A model generated the notes under the pieces. That model was given only the letters and a program-made list of their open reading frames with translations. It ran no database searches and was not told the origin of the DNA. Both the position numbers and the translations under genes were made by a program. Below, one piece after another: positions 9,080 to 17,111 of a stretch of 64,000 nt of DNA. The stretch is from Niallia taxi. Its GTDB lineage: Bacteria; Bacillota; Bacilli; Bacillales; Cytobacillaceae. The DNA lies in NCBI RefSeq assembly GCF_032818155.1, contig NZ_CP102589.1, forward strand, positions 2,094,001-2,158,000, given 5' to 3'. Position 1 is the stretch's first letter, and each line of letters opens with the position of its first letter.

Positions 9080-9165
9080 GTATAAGCTTGTATTAAAAAG
9101 TAAGAGCAATGTGTATATTTCTTTATAATTTCTGTCTATCCTTATAGAAAAGGAGGGGACAGCTT

Positions 9166-9756
9166 TTGCTTTTTTTGGAATTAATAGCAGGTATTCTAAT
9201 TGTGCTTGCCTTCATCCATTTTTTCTGGACAAAAAAGCAGGATGAATATAAAGGCAGATTAATTATGCAGCATCTACATACAAGTCAGGACATGAAAAAA
9301 ACCCTTGCACTTGGCTTATATCTCCGCTTCCTTCCCACAGGAAAGAAATTGGAAAACCATTCCCTTTTATTAAAGGATGACATTACATTGGAAGCCTTTA
9401 CAGCAAGCTTGCTTGAAAAAACAAGGGGAGGAACTGCATGGGTTCTGGCAGATGCAGATCGGTTGGGAATCAATTTGGAACACCAAACGAAGGAAGGTTT
9501 GTTTTTAGGGCAAATCGTAAGAACTGAGTATGAAATTGGTTTTGAACAAATTGCTCTTGTTCATTCAAACGTTGTAAAAAAACGTGCAGCCGGCGGATAT
9601 GTCGTGACAGCAGGCATTTTTTCGGAGGATGCCATTGTTTATGCAAAAGGGCTGAATATAGAGTTAATAGATGGTGTTGGCTTAACCGATTTATGGCTTG
9701 CCAGTCTTGGAATAGCAGAAAAGGAAATGCAAAAAATTCTGCCGCAATTAACGTAA
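9166..9756 (+). CDS. Membrane-anchored protein with Mrr-like restriction-endonuclease fold C-terminus
   Basis: The 196-residue protein starts with one hydrophobic helix (LELIAGILIVLAFIHFFW) and continues as a soluble domain. Its C-terminal third looks like the end of Mrr-type restriction-endonuclease-like domains: GGYVVTAGIFSEDAIVYAKG then IELIDGVGLTDLW. The acidic GxD and QxK catalytic residues expected before this part are not evident, so nuclease activity is doubtful. The start is TTG at 9166, chosen because AGGAGGGG lies at the right distance. It is monocistronic with a strong terminator. Function unknown; the domain call is from pattern only. Confidence 0.6.
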   Translation: MLFLELIAGILIVLAFIHFFWTKKQDEYKGRLIMQHLHTSQDMKKTLALGLYLRFLPTGKKLENHSLLLKDDITLEAFTASLLEKTRGGTAWVLADADRLGINLEHQTKEGLFLGQIVRTEYEIGFEQIALVHSNVVKKRAAGGYVVTAGIFSEDAIVYAKGLNIELIDGVGLTDLWLASLGIAEKEMQKILPQLT

Positions 9757-9763
9757 AAAAGTG

Positions 9764-9799
9764 GAAATTCCTTTTGAAAATGGAATTTCCACTTTTTTT
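9764..9799 (+). terminator. Strong terminator after the Mrr-like gene
   Basis: GTGGAAATTCC pairs with GGAATTTCCAC, flanked by an A-run and a T-run. It would work in both directions. Confidence 0.85.
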
Positions 9800-10009
9800 A
9801 TAGTTTTCTGCATGCTGCTAAATGTGTAGAAAGGTATATGGCTACAGCATTATGCTTGGAAAAAATGCTAACAGAGCCGTATTAAATTAACGATATATGC
9901 TGTTTGTATAAAAGTCACGCTTTTTATTGATGGTACTGTAACATGCTCCATTGTATAATGGGGAAATGAGCAATTCAGATCAATAGTTTTTAAGGAGAGA
10001 GAAACATAA

Positions 10010-10327
10010 ATGGTGAAAGTACTTGGTTTTACAGTAGATGACCAGACAAGGTGTAAGCATTATCATAGTGACATTGATGTTATCGCTATTAAATTTTATT
10101 GCTGTAATACATATTATCCTTGCTATAAATGCCATGAAGAGGCTGCAGATCATCCGATTAAAGTATGGCCACCGCAGAAATTTGGTGAAAAGGCAATTTT
10201 ATGTGGGGTGTGTAAGACGGAGCATTCCATTGCTGCCTATAAGGACATGACGTCTTGTGCAAATTGTGGAGCGAAATATAATGACAGATGCTCTTTACAT
10301 CATCATCTGTATTTTGCAACAAAGTAA
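10010..10327 (+). CDS. CHY zinc-finger protein
   Basis: The 105-residue protein is built from Cys/His pairs of the CHY zinc-finger type: CKHYHSDIDVIAIKFYCC, then YPCYKCHEE and DHPIKVW, then CGVCKTEHS and CANCGAKYNDRCSLHHHLYF. These residues would bind three zinc ions in the eukaryotic family members. Bacterial stand-alone versions are common in Bacillaceae and uncharacterised. A clear AAGGAGAGAG site precedes the ATG. It stands alone. Confidence 0.85.
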   Translation: MVKVLGFTVDDQTRCKHYHSDIDVIAIKFYCCNTYYPCYKCHEEAADHPIKVWPPQKFGEKAILCGVCKTEHSIAAYKDMTSCANCGAKYNDRCSLHHHLYFATK

Positions 10328-10338
10328 CAGATGAATTA

Positions 10339-10467
10339 TTAGTTTAGCAGTTTGGCAATAGCTCTAATTAGTAAGCGTGTTAGCAGGTAGAGAGGCTCTA
10401 CTAGTTCTATGGCTAGTTCAGCTAATTCGGAACGGTCCTTTTTTTCCTTCTTCTTTTTCAGTTTCAT
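10339..10467 (-). CDS. Small amphipathic protein, 42 residues
   Basis: A 42-codon open frame on the minus strand encodes a Lys-rich head (MKLKKKKEKKDRSE) followed by a Leu/Ile/Ala-rich stretch with periodic Glu and Arg (ELAIELVEPLYLLTRLL, then IRAIAKLLN). The tail looks like an amphipathic or single membrane helix. The upstream ribosome site is weak (AGGGCAGG). Protein-like composition and lack of any other explanation favour a real small gene, but I do not recognise it. Confidence 0.4.
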   Translation of the reverse strand: MKLKKKKEKKDRSELAELAIELVEPLYLLTRLLIRAIAKLLN

Positions 10468-10618
10468 CTTTTTTGGCCTGCCCTTCGTATTATCATTATG
10501 AACTCTTATTTATATAAGTTATACGGAGGGAGATGGCAAAAGTTTCATAATGGGAAAAAGTTGGTGGGGACATAAGTCTGTAAGCATTATTCAAAACCAA
10601 ACTATTTAATTGTTTAAT

Positions 10619-10789
10619 AATAGTTTGGTTTAATCATTCATTAGTTCGTTACATTCTGCTTTCCGCGGGGAGGAAGCTTTAGCCTCCTCGGCTTTTTCTC
10701 TATTTCCCGCAGGAGGAGTGGCTTTCGCTCCATTCCACTAAGACTTTTAATTATTATTTTTTACTGAATAAATAAAAAACCAACTATTT
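10619..10789 (-). repeat. Interspersed GC-cored repeat, copy B (inverted)
   Basis: This is the same element as copy A on the opposite strand. Its ends are the clearest inverted repeats of the family: AATAGTTTGGTT (10619-10630) and AAACCAACTATTT (10777-10789). The core contains CTTTCCGCGGGGAGGAAGC and TCCCGCAGGAGGAGTGGC. Just upstream, 10571-10600 repeats a motif (ATAAGTCTGTAA, TTCAAAACCAA) also found before copy D. No gene is visible elsewhere between 10468 and 10852. Confidence 0.75.
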
Positions 10790-10852
10790 ATAATTCCACG
10801 CTTTAGTTAGATGTTGAAAGGATATTATATTTATGTCTCACACACTTTGTAC

Positions 10853-11791
10853 CTATCTCAAAGCCCCGTAAGGTAATACTGCATGCACGCCTTTCACGCC
10901 ATTAACAACTTGGGTAATTCTTAGGTCAACAACTGTACTTGATAGGGCAGTTGCTTCTGTTCTGCTTATAGCATAGTTGTTTTGCATAAAGGTTATCATT
11001 TCATTTAAGGCATCCTTTGCGGCTTCGTTCAAGTCCTCCTGAAATCCGAATGTAATCCATCCTGATGGTGTTTTGGCAAGTGGGGATTGCAATTTCATAT
11101 CGTCTCGGGCAATTAATGTAATGTCTACTAGGTCCATTGGACATTCAATCGCTGTTCCAGAAATCTCTCCATCTCCTTGGAGTGCATGACCGTCACCAAT
11201 GGAAAATAACGCACCTTCAACAGATATTGGTAAAAACAGACTACTTCCTTTAACCAATTCTTTACAATCAATATTGCCACCACAATATCGTGGAGGTGGG
11301 GTAGGATGAACACCATCCTCCTTTGGAGCTACTCCCATTACTCCCATAAAAGGCTGGAGGGCCACAGAAAAAGTTCTATCACCAATAATAGTGGATCCTG
11401 TCATCTGATTGGCATCCAGTTTCCAGTCAAGCTGAATTTTTTCTTCCTTGGCAATTCCAAGCGCAATGTTCTGCCAGTTTGGCAAGCCCCCGCTCCAATT
11501 CCTTCCATACCAGCCTGGCACTATATCATTTATTTTAATTTCCAGCACCATTCCTGGCTTTGCATCTTTTACAGCAATTGGTCCAATCATGGGATGACCA
11601 GCCTTTTGTTCCGATTTATTTGAGGTGAATTTTTCGTACACTTCAGCTTCTGAGGGAGAATAACCCCACTCAATATCCAATGTTTTCATTTCAATCGAGT
11701 CTCCAGATTCGACGGTTAAAACAGGAGAATAGTCTCTGCTAAACGAGCCATGAAAATTTTCTTGTTTTAATGTTAATATATGCTTCTTCAT
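10853..11791 (-). CDS. Acetamidase/formamidase family protein
   Basis: The 312-residue protein belongs to the FmdA/AmdA family, zinc-dependent amidases that release ammonia from formamide or acetamide. Family landmarks seen are MKTLDIEWGYSP near the start, the MIGPIAVKDAKPGMVLEIKI segment, the PPPRYCGGNIDCKEL loop, and SIGDGHALQGDGEISGTAIE near residue 200. Length is normal. It is monocistronic, without the amide channel or regulator seen in some operons. It may add to nitrogen scavenging with the amine oxidase and ammonium transporters elsewhere in the window (inference). Confidence 0.85.
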   Translation of the reverse strand: MKKHILTLKQENFHGSFSRDYSPVLTVESGDSIEMKTLDIEWGYSPSEAEVYEKFTSNKSEQKAGHPMIGPIAVKDAKPGMVLEIKINDIVPGWYGRNWSGGLPNWQNIALGIAKEEKIQLDWKLDANQMTGSTIIGDRTFSVALQPFMGVMGVAPKEDGVHPTPPPRYCGGNIDCKELVKGSSLFLPISVEGALFSIGDGHALQGDGEISGTAIECPMDLVDITLIARDDMKLQSPLAKTPSGWITFGFQEDLNEAAKDALNEMITFMQNNYAISRTEATALSSTVVDLRITQVVNGVKGVHAVLPYGALR

Positions 11792-11870
11792 ATGATCACT
11801 CCTTTATTAGTTTGTTTATTTCTATGTACAAACGAAAAAACCCTTTTTCAAATATATGAAAAAGGGAGTG

Positions 11871-12215
11871 TTAGTAATATTTCTTTTCATCTGGTGTGAG
11901 AATTCTTGTCAGAGAATGTACCTTTGTCGAAATTAACTTAGAGCTTAACCGCTGTTTTAATGTTGGAAATACATGACCAACATAGTCATCTATCGAACGG
12001 CAATAAGGTATTTCAGTGAGTTGAATATCAAAGGAACAGGAAACTCGTACATGAATATCACCATCTATATCAAAAGGTTCAGAAACAGAGAGTACTTCAT
12101 AGTTATCTGAAAACTTATTTTTTAACCCATTTATTTTTTTCGACACATGCATCTTATAGTTGGAAGTTTGTGTCGGCTTAAAGTTAAAGTCTGCTATACC
12201 AATTGCATTTATCAT
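11871..12215 (-). CDS. Hypothetical 114-residue protein
   Basis: I do not recognise this soluble protein. The start is taken at ATG 12215 because TTGGAGGAAAAA lies directly upstream; an earlier in-frame ATG at 12290 would add a hydrophobic stretch with no ribosome site. It contains a predicted beta-rich middle (NYEVLSVSEPFDIDG, IHVRVSCSFDIQLTEIPY) and a C-terminal helix with LKQRLSSKLIST. It follows the divergent region before the next gene. Confidence 0.55.
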   Translation of the reverse strand: MINAIGIADFNFKPTQTSNYKMHVSKKINGLKNKFSDNYEVLSVSEPFDIDGDIHVRVSCSFDIQLTEIPYCRSIDDYVGHVFPTLKQRLSSKLISTKVHSLTRILTPDEKKYY

Positions 12216-12557
12216 TTTTTCCTCCAATAAAAATAAACTATGTATGATTATATCATTTTTACGTAAAAAAATAAGAAAATTAAATCGCAATAATAACGGA
12301 AAAATCAGGTATATAAATGGAGCTCCACCATATATATAAATGGTATGGCTTAAAAGTGAATTATTTTTGTCATTTATTCATCTATTTTCTTTGGCTCTGT
12401 GACACCAGATGATTATTTTCTTAAGAATCTACTCTATTACGTATGTAATTAAACGAGAGTTTGAATGCTTCGTCCAGAGCTTATTCTTTTGAAGGTTGGC
12501 AGTCATTCCTGACATCATAAGAGGAATGGAAAAAATTTTTTTCATAAAGGAGACTAT

Positions 12558-12845
12558 ATGAAAACTAAAGCAAAAATCAAAGGTGTAAAGTATAAGCCAG
12601 AGTATACTCATCCACGATATAAAGTAAAATTAGAGACGCCAGCTGGAAAAGAACTGATTATTGAGTTTGATTACAGTAATACAACAGGAAAAAAGGGGTA
12701 TAAACCACTTGGTGTACAGCATGATGGTGAAGATATGGGTGTAAAATTATCGTGGTATTCCCGTCAAGTAGAAGGGATGACAGTCTCAGAGTTTTTAGGC
12801 ATACTAGCATTTAAGGTTGATAAAAAATATAAAGTTATTTCGTAG
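12558..12845 (+). CDS. Hypothetical 95-residue protein
   Basis: I do not recognise it. The protein is basic and beta-rich (KAKIKGVKYKPEY, YKVKLETPAGKELIIEFDYS, VKLSWYSRQVEGMTVSEFLG) and has no membrane segment. AAAGGAGAC precedes the ATG at a good distance. A bidirectional terminator separates it from the convergent esterase gene. The 267 bp before it hold no obvious gene. Confidence 0.6.
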   Translation: MKTKAKIKGVKYKPEYTHPRYKVKLETPAGKELIIEFDYSNTTGKKGYKPLGVQHDGEDMGVKLSWYSRQVEGMTVSEFLGILAFKVDKKYKVIS

Positions 12846-12856
12846 TAACATAGACA

Positions 12857-12883
12857 AAAGCGGCTGATGGTCAGCCGCTTTTG
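12857..12883. terminator. Bidirectional terminator
   Basis: AAAAGCGGCTGA pairs with TCAGCCGCTTTT around a TGG loop. It sits between two convergent genes. Confidence 0.85.
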
Positions 12884-12891
12884 TTGATTTT

Positions 12892-14202
12892 TTAATGTAA
12901 TGTTTTTGAAGCAAGCCATTCCATTATAGTTGTATTTTTTCCATTTATTTTGGATACAGGATCATTATTAAATACATAAATCCATGACCAGTGACCATCG
13001 TATTGATAAGCACTTCCGTCCACATTTTTGTATAAACCTGATGTGTCATGAACATCATTATATAATGTTAAGTGAACATCCTTTGCATTTGCAGAAATGA
13101 GACGTTCGTATGTTGGCAATGTGTTTAATTCCGGAAGCAATGTTTTATCATTTTTTGCTGTCACAAACCATGTTGGAGTTTTCGCTAGCTTATTAATATC
13201 AGAATCTGAGATATATTTATCATTTAATCCTTCACAAACAGGGAAGGCGCCTGCGAAGTAATCAGGATGATCACGTGTCATCAACAGCGTCATATAGCCG
13301 CCATTAGATGCTCCGCCGATATAAATACGGTTTTTGTCAATATCACGGTTGCTGTTCACATAATTTTCGATAAGAGACATTAAGGCTTCTGAATATTTAG
13401 AAGTTCCATCAGCTCTTCCTGTTAGACCATCCATCCAGTAAGTTGGAGCTTGAGGAGCTAATACATATGCCCCATTAAAAATAGATTGGATATCCTCAGA
13501 AGCGAAATTCACTGCTTTATTTGCAGCAATTGGAATAGTTGCATCTGTTCCACCTTCACCACCGCCATGCAGCCAAATAATCAGCGGATTTTTGCTCTTA
13601 TCTTTTGCTGGCTCGAAATCAGCATAGGATAATGTAGTTCCTCCAGCTGAATGCTTACCTAAAGAGAATTCGCCTACCAGTCCATTTTGCGAACCATTGT
13701 TCTTCGTAATGGTTAAACCAGTTAGCTTAGTTGACTTTGAATTAATGTCTTTTACTTGTTTAATGGTATAGTCAAAGTTTACCCAATTATTCAGTCCTGT
13801 TACAAAGTCATAATTTAAAGCAGCGCTGATAGTTAAAGTCGGACTATTCTCAAGTTCTAATACTACATACTTGCCAGATTTAACAGCCGTACCATTTTTA
13901 TCGGCAACATATGCATTCGTCACATTATTATAGCCTTCCTCAAGCAATGGGTTAGCAAGCCTGCTGTCTGTTCTTTTCACATATACTTGAAACGTATCCT
14001 TATTGACACTGCCTTTTGTAATATTTTTGTCAATATTGACAATCAGCTTTGTAACAACCGTTCCCCAATCCTTAACTTCCGTAACTGTTTGATAAGATGT
14101 TTTGTCCTTTTGTTGTTTTGCTGCGCTAGCACCTGTGCTGTAAGAGAAAATCAAGGCGAAGCCTAAAACAACCAATAAAGCTGATCTTATGTACTTATTC
14201 AT
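12892..14202 (-). CDS. Secreted alpha/beta-hydrolase esterase (EstA/PHB-depolymerase-like)
   Basis: The 436-residue exported protein has a signal peptide at residues 1-28 (Lys/Arg head, hydrophobic core, cleavage after GASA). A beta-sandwich-like region follows (about 40-160), resembling the Ig-like N-domain of EstA-type esterases. The hydrolase domain shows the oxyanion segment WLHGGGEGGTDAT near residue 210, the nucleophile elbow GGASNGGYMTLLM near 295, an acid candidate in TAKNDKTLLPELN, and the catalytic His in DGHWSW near 410. It probably cleaves ester side groups of plant polymers, which would fit the pectin genes next door (inference). A cre-like site lies upstream. Confidence 0.8.
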   Translation of the reverse strand: MNKYIRSALLVVLGFALIFSYSTGASAAKQQKDKTSYQTVTEVKDWGTVVTKLIVNIDKNITKGSVNKDTFQVYVKRTDSRLANPLLEEGYNNVTNAYVADKNGTAVKSGKYVVLELENSPTLTISAALNYDFVTGLNNWVNFDYTIKQVKDINSKSTKLTGLTITKNNGSQNGLVGEFSLGKHSAGGTTLSYADFEPAKDKSKNPLIIWLHGGGEGGTDATIPIAANKAVNFASEDIQSIFNGAYVLAPQAPTYWMDGLTGRADGTSKYSEALMSLIENYVNSNRDIDKNRIYIGGASNGGYMTLLMTRDHPDYFAGAFPVCEGLNDKYISDSDINKLAKTPTWFVTAKNDKTLLPELNTLPTYERLISANAKDVHLTLYNDVHDTSGLYKNVDGSAYQYDGHWSWIYVFNNDPVSKINGKNTTIMEWLASKTLH

Positions 14203-14225
14203 TCTTTAACTCCTCTCTCTTTGTG

Positions 14226-14240
14226 TTTAAGCGCTTACAA
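14226..14240 (-). promoter_or_regulatory. cre-like CcpA site upstream of the esterase
   Basis: TTTAAGCGCTTACAA. On the minus strand TGTAAGCGCTTAAA fits the cre consensus TGWAANCGNTNWCA with one mismatch. Its place about 25-40 bp before the esterase ATG suggests catabolite repression. Confidence 0.65.
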
Positions 14241-14404
14241 ATTAAATGCTATCATGTTCTAAAGGTATATATAAGGGAAAAAATGCCTATTTTAGTTGTT
14301 TAATACATTAATATCCTAAAATTAATAAGCAGTATTCAAATCTTGACCACTGTTGAAAATTTCAAGTAAACTAATAGGTAGAATAAGAAAAGTGAGTGAT
14401 ACCA

Positions 14405-15406
14405 TTGGGTGTAACAATTAAGGATATTGCCAAATTAGCTAATGTTTCCCATACAACCGTTTCAAGGGCTCTTAATGGAAGCCCGCTTATTAAGCCAGAT
14501 ACAAAAAAGAAAATACTGGAGCTGGCCGAACAGCTGCATTATGTGCCAAATTATAGTGCCAAAAGCCTTGTCCTGAAAAAGTCATATACGATCGGCTTGT
14601 TTTTTACAAGCATTTCAAACGGGACTTCTTCAACTTTCCTTGCGAATGTAATAAAAGGGGTTAACGGGGAAATAGATGAGAATTATAATTTGTTCGTCAG
14701 AGGCATTGATGATTTTAAGGATTTTGCTGCCATCAATGGACAAAGGTTTGATGGAATTGTATTAATGAGTCAAAGCGATGAAGATGATGCTTTTATTGAA
14801 CATGTGAAGCAGCAAAACATCCCGATAGTCGTTCTCAATCGGGAAATAGATGATCCGTCCATTACAAACATTCTTTCAAATGATGAATCTGGCGCGATGG
14901 AGGCAACTAATTATTTAATTAGTCAGGGCCATGCAAGAATTGCAATAATTGAAGGAAAAGAAAGCTTTAAAACAGCTTTAAAGAGGAAAAATGGCTATAT
15001 GCAGGCATTAATGCAAAATAGTTTAGCGATAAACAAACGCTATATTGTGAAGGGCAGCTATGATATGGAAAGCGGCTATAATGCAATGGAGCAGCTATTA
15101 GCTTTGAACAACCCTCCAAGCGCTGTTTTCTGTTCAAATGACGATATGGCAATTGGCGCAATCAATGCGATTTTTGCAAACGGCTTGCATGTACCTAATG
15201 ACATCTCCATTGTCGGTTTTGATAACAGTGCTTTTAGCCAATATGTTATGCCGAAGCTTACCACTGTGCAAAGACCAATTGAACAGATCAGCCAAAAAGG
15301 CGCAAAAAAGCTGTTAGAGCTTATAAACGATTCTAATGAGACAGGTGAAAGTGTGTTTGTAAAGACAGAACTAATTATTCGTGATTCGGTTATTCCGCAA
15401 CTTTAA
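14405..15406 (+). CDS. exuR: LacI-family uronate regulator (ExuR-like)
   Basis: The 333-residue LacI-type repressor has an N-terminal helix-turn-helix (VTIKDIAKLANVSHTTVSRALN) and a periplasmic-binding-protein-like effector domain starting with SYTIGLFFTSI. It sits directly before the uxaB-uxaA genes, the same context as B. subtilis ExuR, and the sequence resembles my memory of ExuR/KdgR proteins. TTG 14405 is the likely start because the protein then begins MGVTIKD as usual; an in-frame GTG at 14396 is the alternative. Four TGTTAACGT-type operators in this island are its probable targets. A stem-loop at 15421-15453 follows. Confidence 0.85.
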   Translation: MGVTIKDIAKLANVSHTTVSRALNGSPLIKPDTKKKILELAEQLHYVPNYSAKSLVLKKSYTIGLFFTSISNGTSSTFLANVIKGVNGEIDENYNLFVRGIDDFKDFAAINGQRFDGIVLMSQSDEDDAFIEHVKQQNIPIVVLNREIDDPSITNILSNDESGAMEATNYLISQGHARIAIIEGKESFKTALKRKNGYMQALMQNSLAINKRYIVKGSYDMESGYNAMEQLLALNNPPSAVFCSNDDMAIGAINAIFANGLHVPNDISIVGFDNSAFSQYVMPKLTTVQRPIEQISQKGAKKLLELINDSNETGESVFVKTELIIRDSVIPQL

Positions 15407-15411
15407 ATAAA

Positions 15412-15427
15412 ATGTTAACGTGAGCAT
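15412..15427 (+). promoter_or_regulatory. LacI-type operator 1
   Basis: ATGTTAACGTGAGCAT, an imperfect palindrome. Its right half is also the first arm of the exuR terminator stem. It lies about 115 bp upstream of operator 2. Confidence 0.65.
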
Positions 15428-15453
15428 AATCGGATGATTATGCTCATATTTTT
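15421..15453 (+). terminator. Stem-loop after exuR
   Basis: TGAGCATAATC pairs with GATTATGCTCA around a four-base loop, followed by a short T-run. It may allow partial read-through into uxaB. Confidence 0.65.
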
Positions 15454-15464
15454 AAAGGAAAAGG

Positions 15465-15493
15465 TTGATAGAATGGAAAACGAACGGTATATT
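15465..15493 (+). promoter_or_regulatory. Promoter of uxaB-uxaA
   Basis: TTGATA (15465-15470), a 17-bp spacer and TATATT (15488-15493). The promoter lies between operators 1 and 2, an arrangement that could allow repression by looping or a downstream block. Confidence 0.65.
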
Positions 15494-15526
15494 AAGTGTG
15501 TAGACGTTTTGTTTTGGCCACACAAA

Positions 15527-15542
15527 ATGTTAACGTGTGCAT
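15527..15542 (+). promoter_or_regulatory. LacI-type operator 2
   Basis: ATGTTAACGTGTGCAT, just before the ribosome site of uxaB and downstream of the promoter. Confidence 0.7.
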
Positions 15543-15566
15543 AAAATAATAAGGAGGCGTTTCCCT

Positions 15567-17033
15567 TTGACTAAAAGCATAAAAACCAGTTGGATTGAAA
15601 AAAGAAATACGTATCCAGAAAGAATTGTCCAGTTTGGTGAAGGAAACTTTTTGCGAGGCTTTGTCGACTGGCAAGTTGACAGGATGAATAAAACTGCTGG
15701 ATTCAGAAGCAGTGTGGTGATTGTTCAGCCACGTGCAAACGGAACGGTTAGTAAGCTGAATGATCAAGATGGACTTTATACGTTGTTTCTTCAAGGTTTA
15801 AAAAATGGTAGCGCTGTCAGAGAGCATACAGTGATTGAGGCGATTTCCAGAGGGATTGATCCATATAAAGAGTATGGAGAATATATAAAGCTCGCAGAAA
15901 ATCCAGAGCTTCGCTTTATCGTTTCCAACACGACAGAGGCAGGAATTGCTTTTGCCCCTGATGATAAATTGACCGATTCCCCGCAAAGCAGTTTTCCAGG
16001 CAAGCTGACAGCATTGCTTTATCATCGCTATCAATATTTTAATGGCAGTAAGGAGAAGGGAGTTATTATTATTCCATGTGAGTTGATTGACAGAAATGGC
16101 GATGAGTTGAAAAAAATCGTCCTTACATTTGCGTCTTTATGGAATTTAGGAGGTGAATTTACAAACTGGCTGGAAGAATACAATGTTTTTTGTTCGAGCT
16201 TAGTGGACAGGATTGTTCCTGGATATCCTAAGGATTCCATTAGCGAAATTACAGAGGAGTTAGGGTACGAGGATCGCCTTGTTGTTGTTGGTGAACAATA
16301 TCATTTATGGGTAATCGAAGGTCCAGCTTGGCTGAAAGCAGAGCTTCCTGTCGAAGAGGCCGGGCTAAATACATTAATAGTGGATGATATGACACCATTC
16401 AGGAGTAGAAAGGTCAGAATCCTGAATGGAGCACATACAGCAATGACGCCAATTTCTTATTTATGCAATAAGGAGACGGTCGGTGAAGCGATGCTGGATG
16501 GGCAAATTGGCGAATTCGTGCGGGAATTGATTTTTAATGAAATTATTCCAACACTTGACCTTCCAAAAGCAGAGCTGACTGCTTATGCAGATGAAATTAT
16601 GGACCGGTTCTTAAATCCGTATATTACCCATTATGTTATGGATATCTCCTTAAATTCCATTTCAAAATTTAAAACAAGGGATTTGCCGTCATTGCTGGAG
16701 TTTGTTGACCGAAAAGAACATCTTCCCCAGAAGCTAGTATTTTCCTTAAGTGCGCTTATTTTCTTTTATAAAGGTAAACGTGGTGATCAACAAATAATGC
16801 TTCGAGATGATGATTCTATTCTTACATTCTTTCATGAGCAATGGAACACAGTGGATGGGTCTCAGTCTTCCATGCATACTTTTGTACGGAACGTATTGCA
16901 GGAGAAAATGTTATGGGAGCAGGATTTAAGCGAATTAGCTGGCTTAGCTGATACTATTACCAACCATTTAATGATGATGGAGCATTCAGGCATGAGAGAT
17001 GCACTTCAAGCATGCTTAGTTAATACTCACTAG
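15567..17033 (+). CDS. uxaB: Tagaturonate reductase (altronate oxidoreductase)
   Basis: The 488-residue NAD-dependent enzyme reduces D-tagaturonate to D-altronate, the second step of galacturonate breakdown. It belongs to the mannitol-dehydrogenase family: an N-terminal Rossmann region with IVQFGEGNFLRGFVDWQ, and the catalytic Lys/Asn/His signature seen as RKVRILNGAHTAMTP near residue 280. The start is TTG 15567, since AAGGAGG lies at 15551. An earlier GTG at 15537 would put the operator inside the gene. It is followed after 78 bp by uxaA in the same transcript. Confidence 0.9.
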   Translation: MTKSIKTSWIEKRNTYPERIVQFGEGNFLRGFVDWQVDRMNKTAGFRSSVVIVQPRANGTVSKLNDQDGLYTLFLQGLKNGSAVREHTVIEAISRGIDPYKEYGEYIKLAENPELRFIVSNTTEAGIAFAPDDKLTDSPQSSFPGKLTALLYHRYQYFNGSKEKGVIIIPCELIDRNGDELKKIVLTFASLWNLGGEFTNWLEEYNVFCSSLVDRIVPGYPKDSISEITEELGYEDRLVVVGEQYHLWVIEGPAWLKAELPVEEAGLNTLIVDDMTPFRSRKVRILNGAHTAMTPISYLCNKETVGEAMLDGQIGEFVRELIFNEIIPTLDLPKAELTAYADEIMDRFLNPYITHYVMDISLNSISKFKTRDLPSLLEFVDRKEHLPQKLVFSLSALIFFYKGKRGDQQIMLRDDDSILTFFHEQWNTVDGSQSSMHTFVRNVLQEKMLWEQDLSELAGLADTITNHLMMMEHSGMRDALQACLVNTH

Positions 17034-17111
17034 TAACTATTTGGATTTGACTTATGCTAAAGTCCGATATATTTGTTTCATATATTAGAAGTTTAATGGA
17101 GGGTTTGAAAC

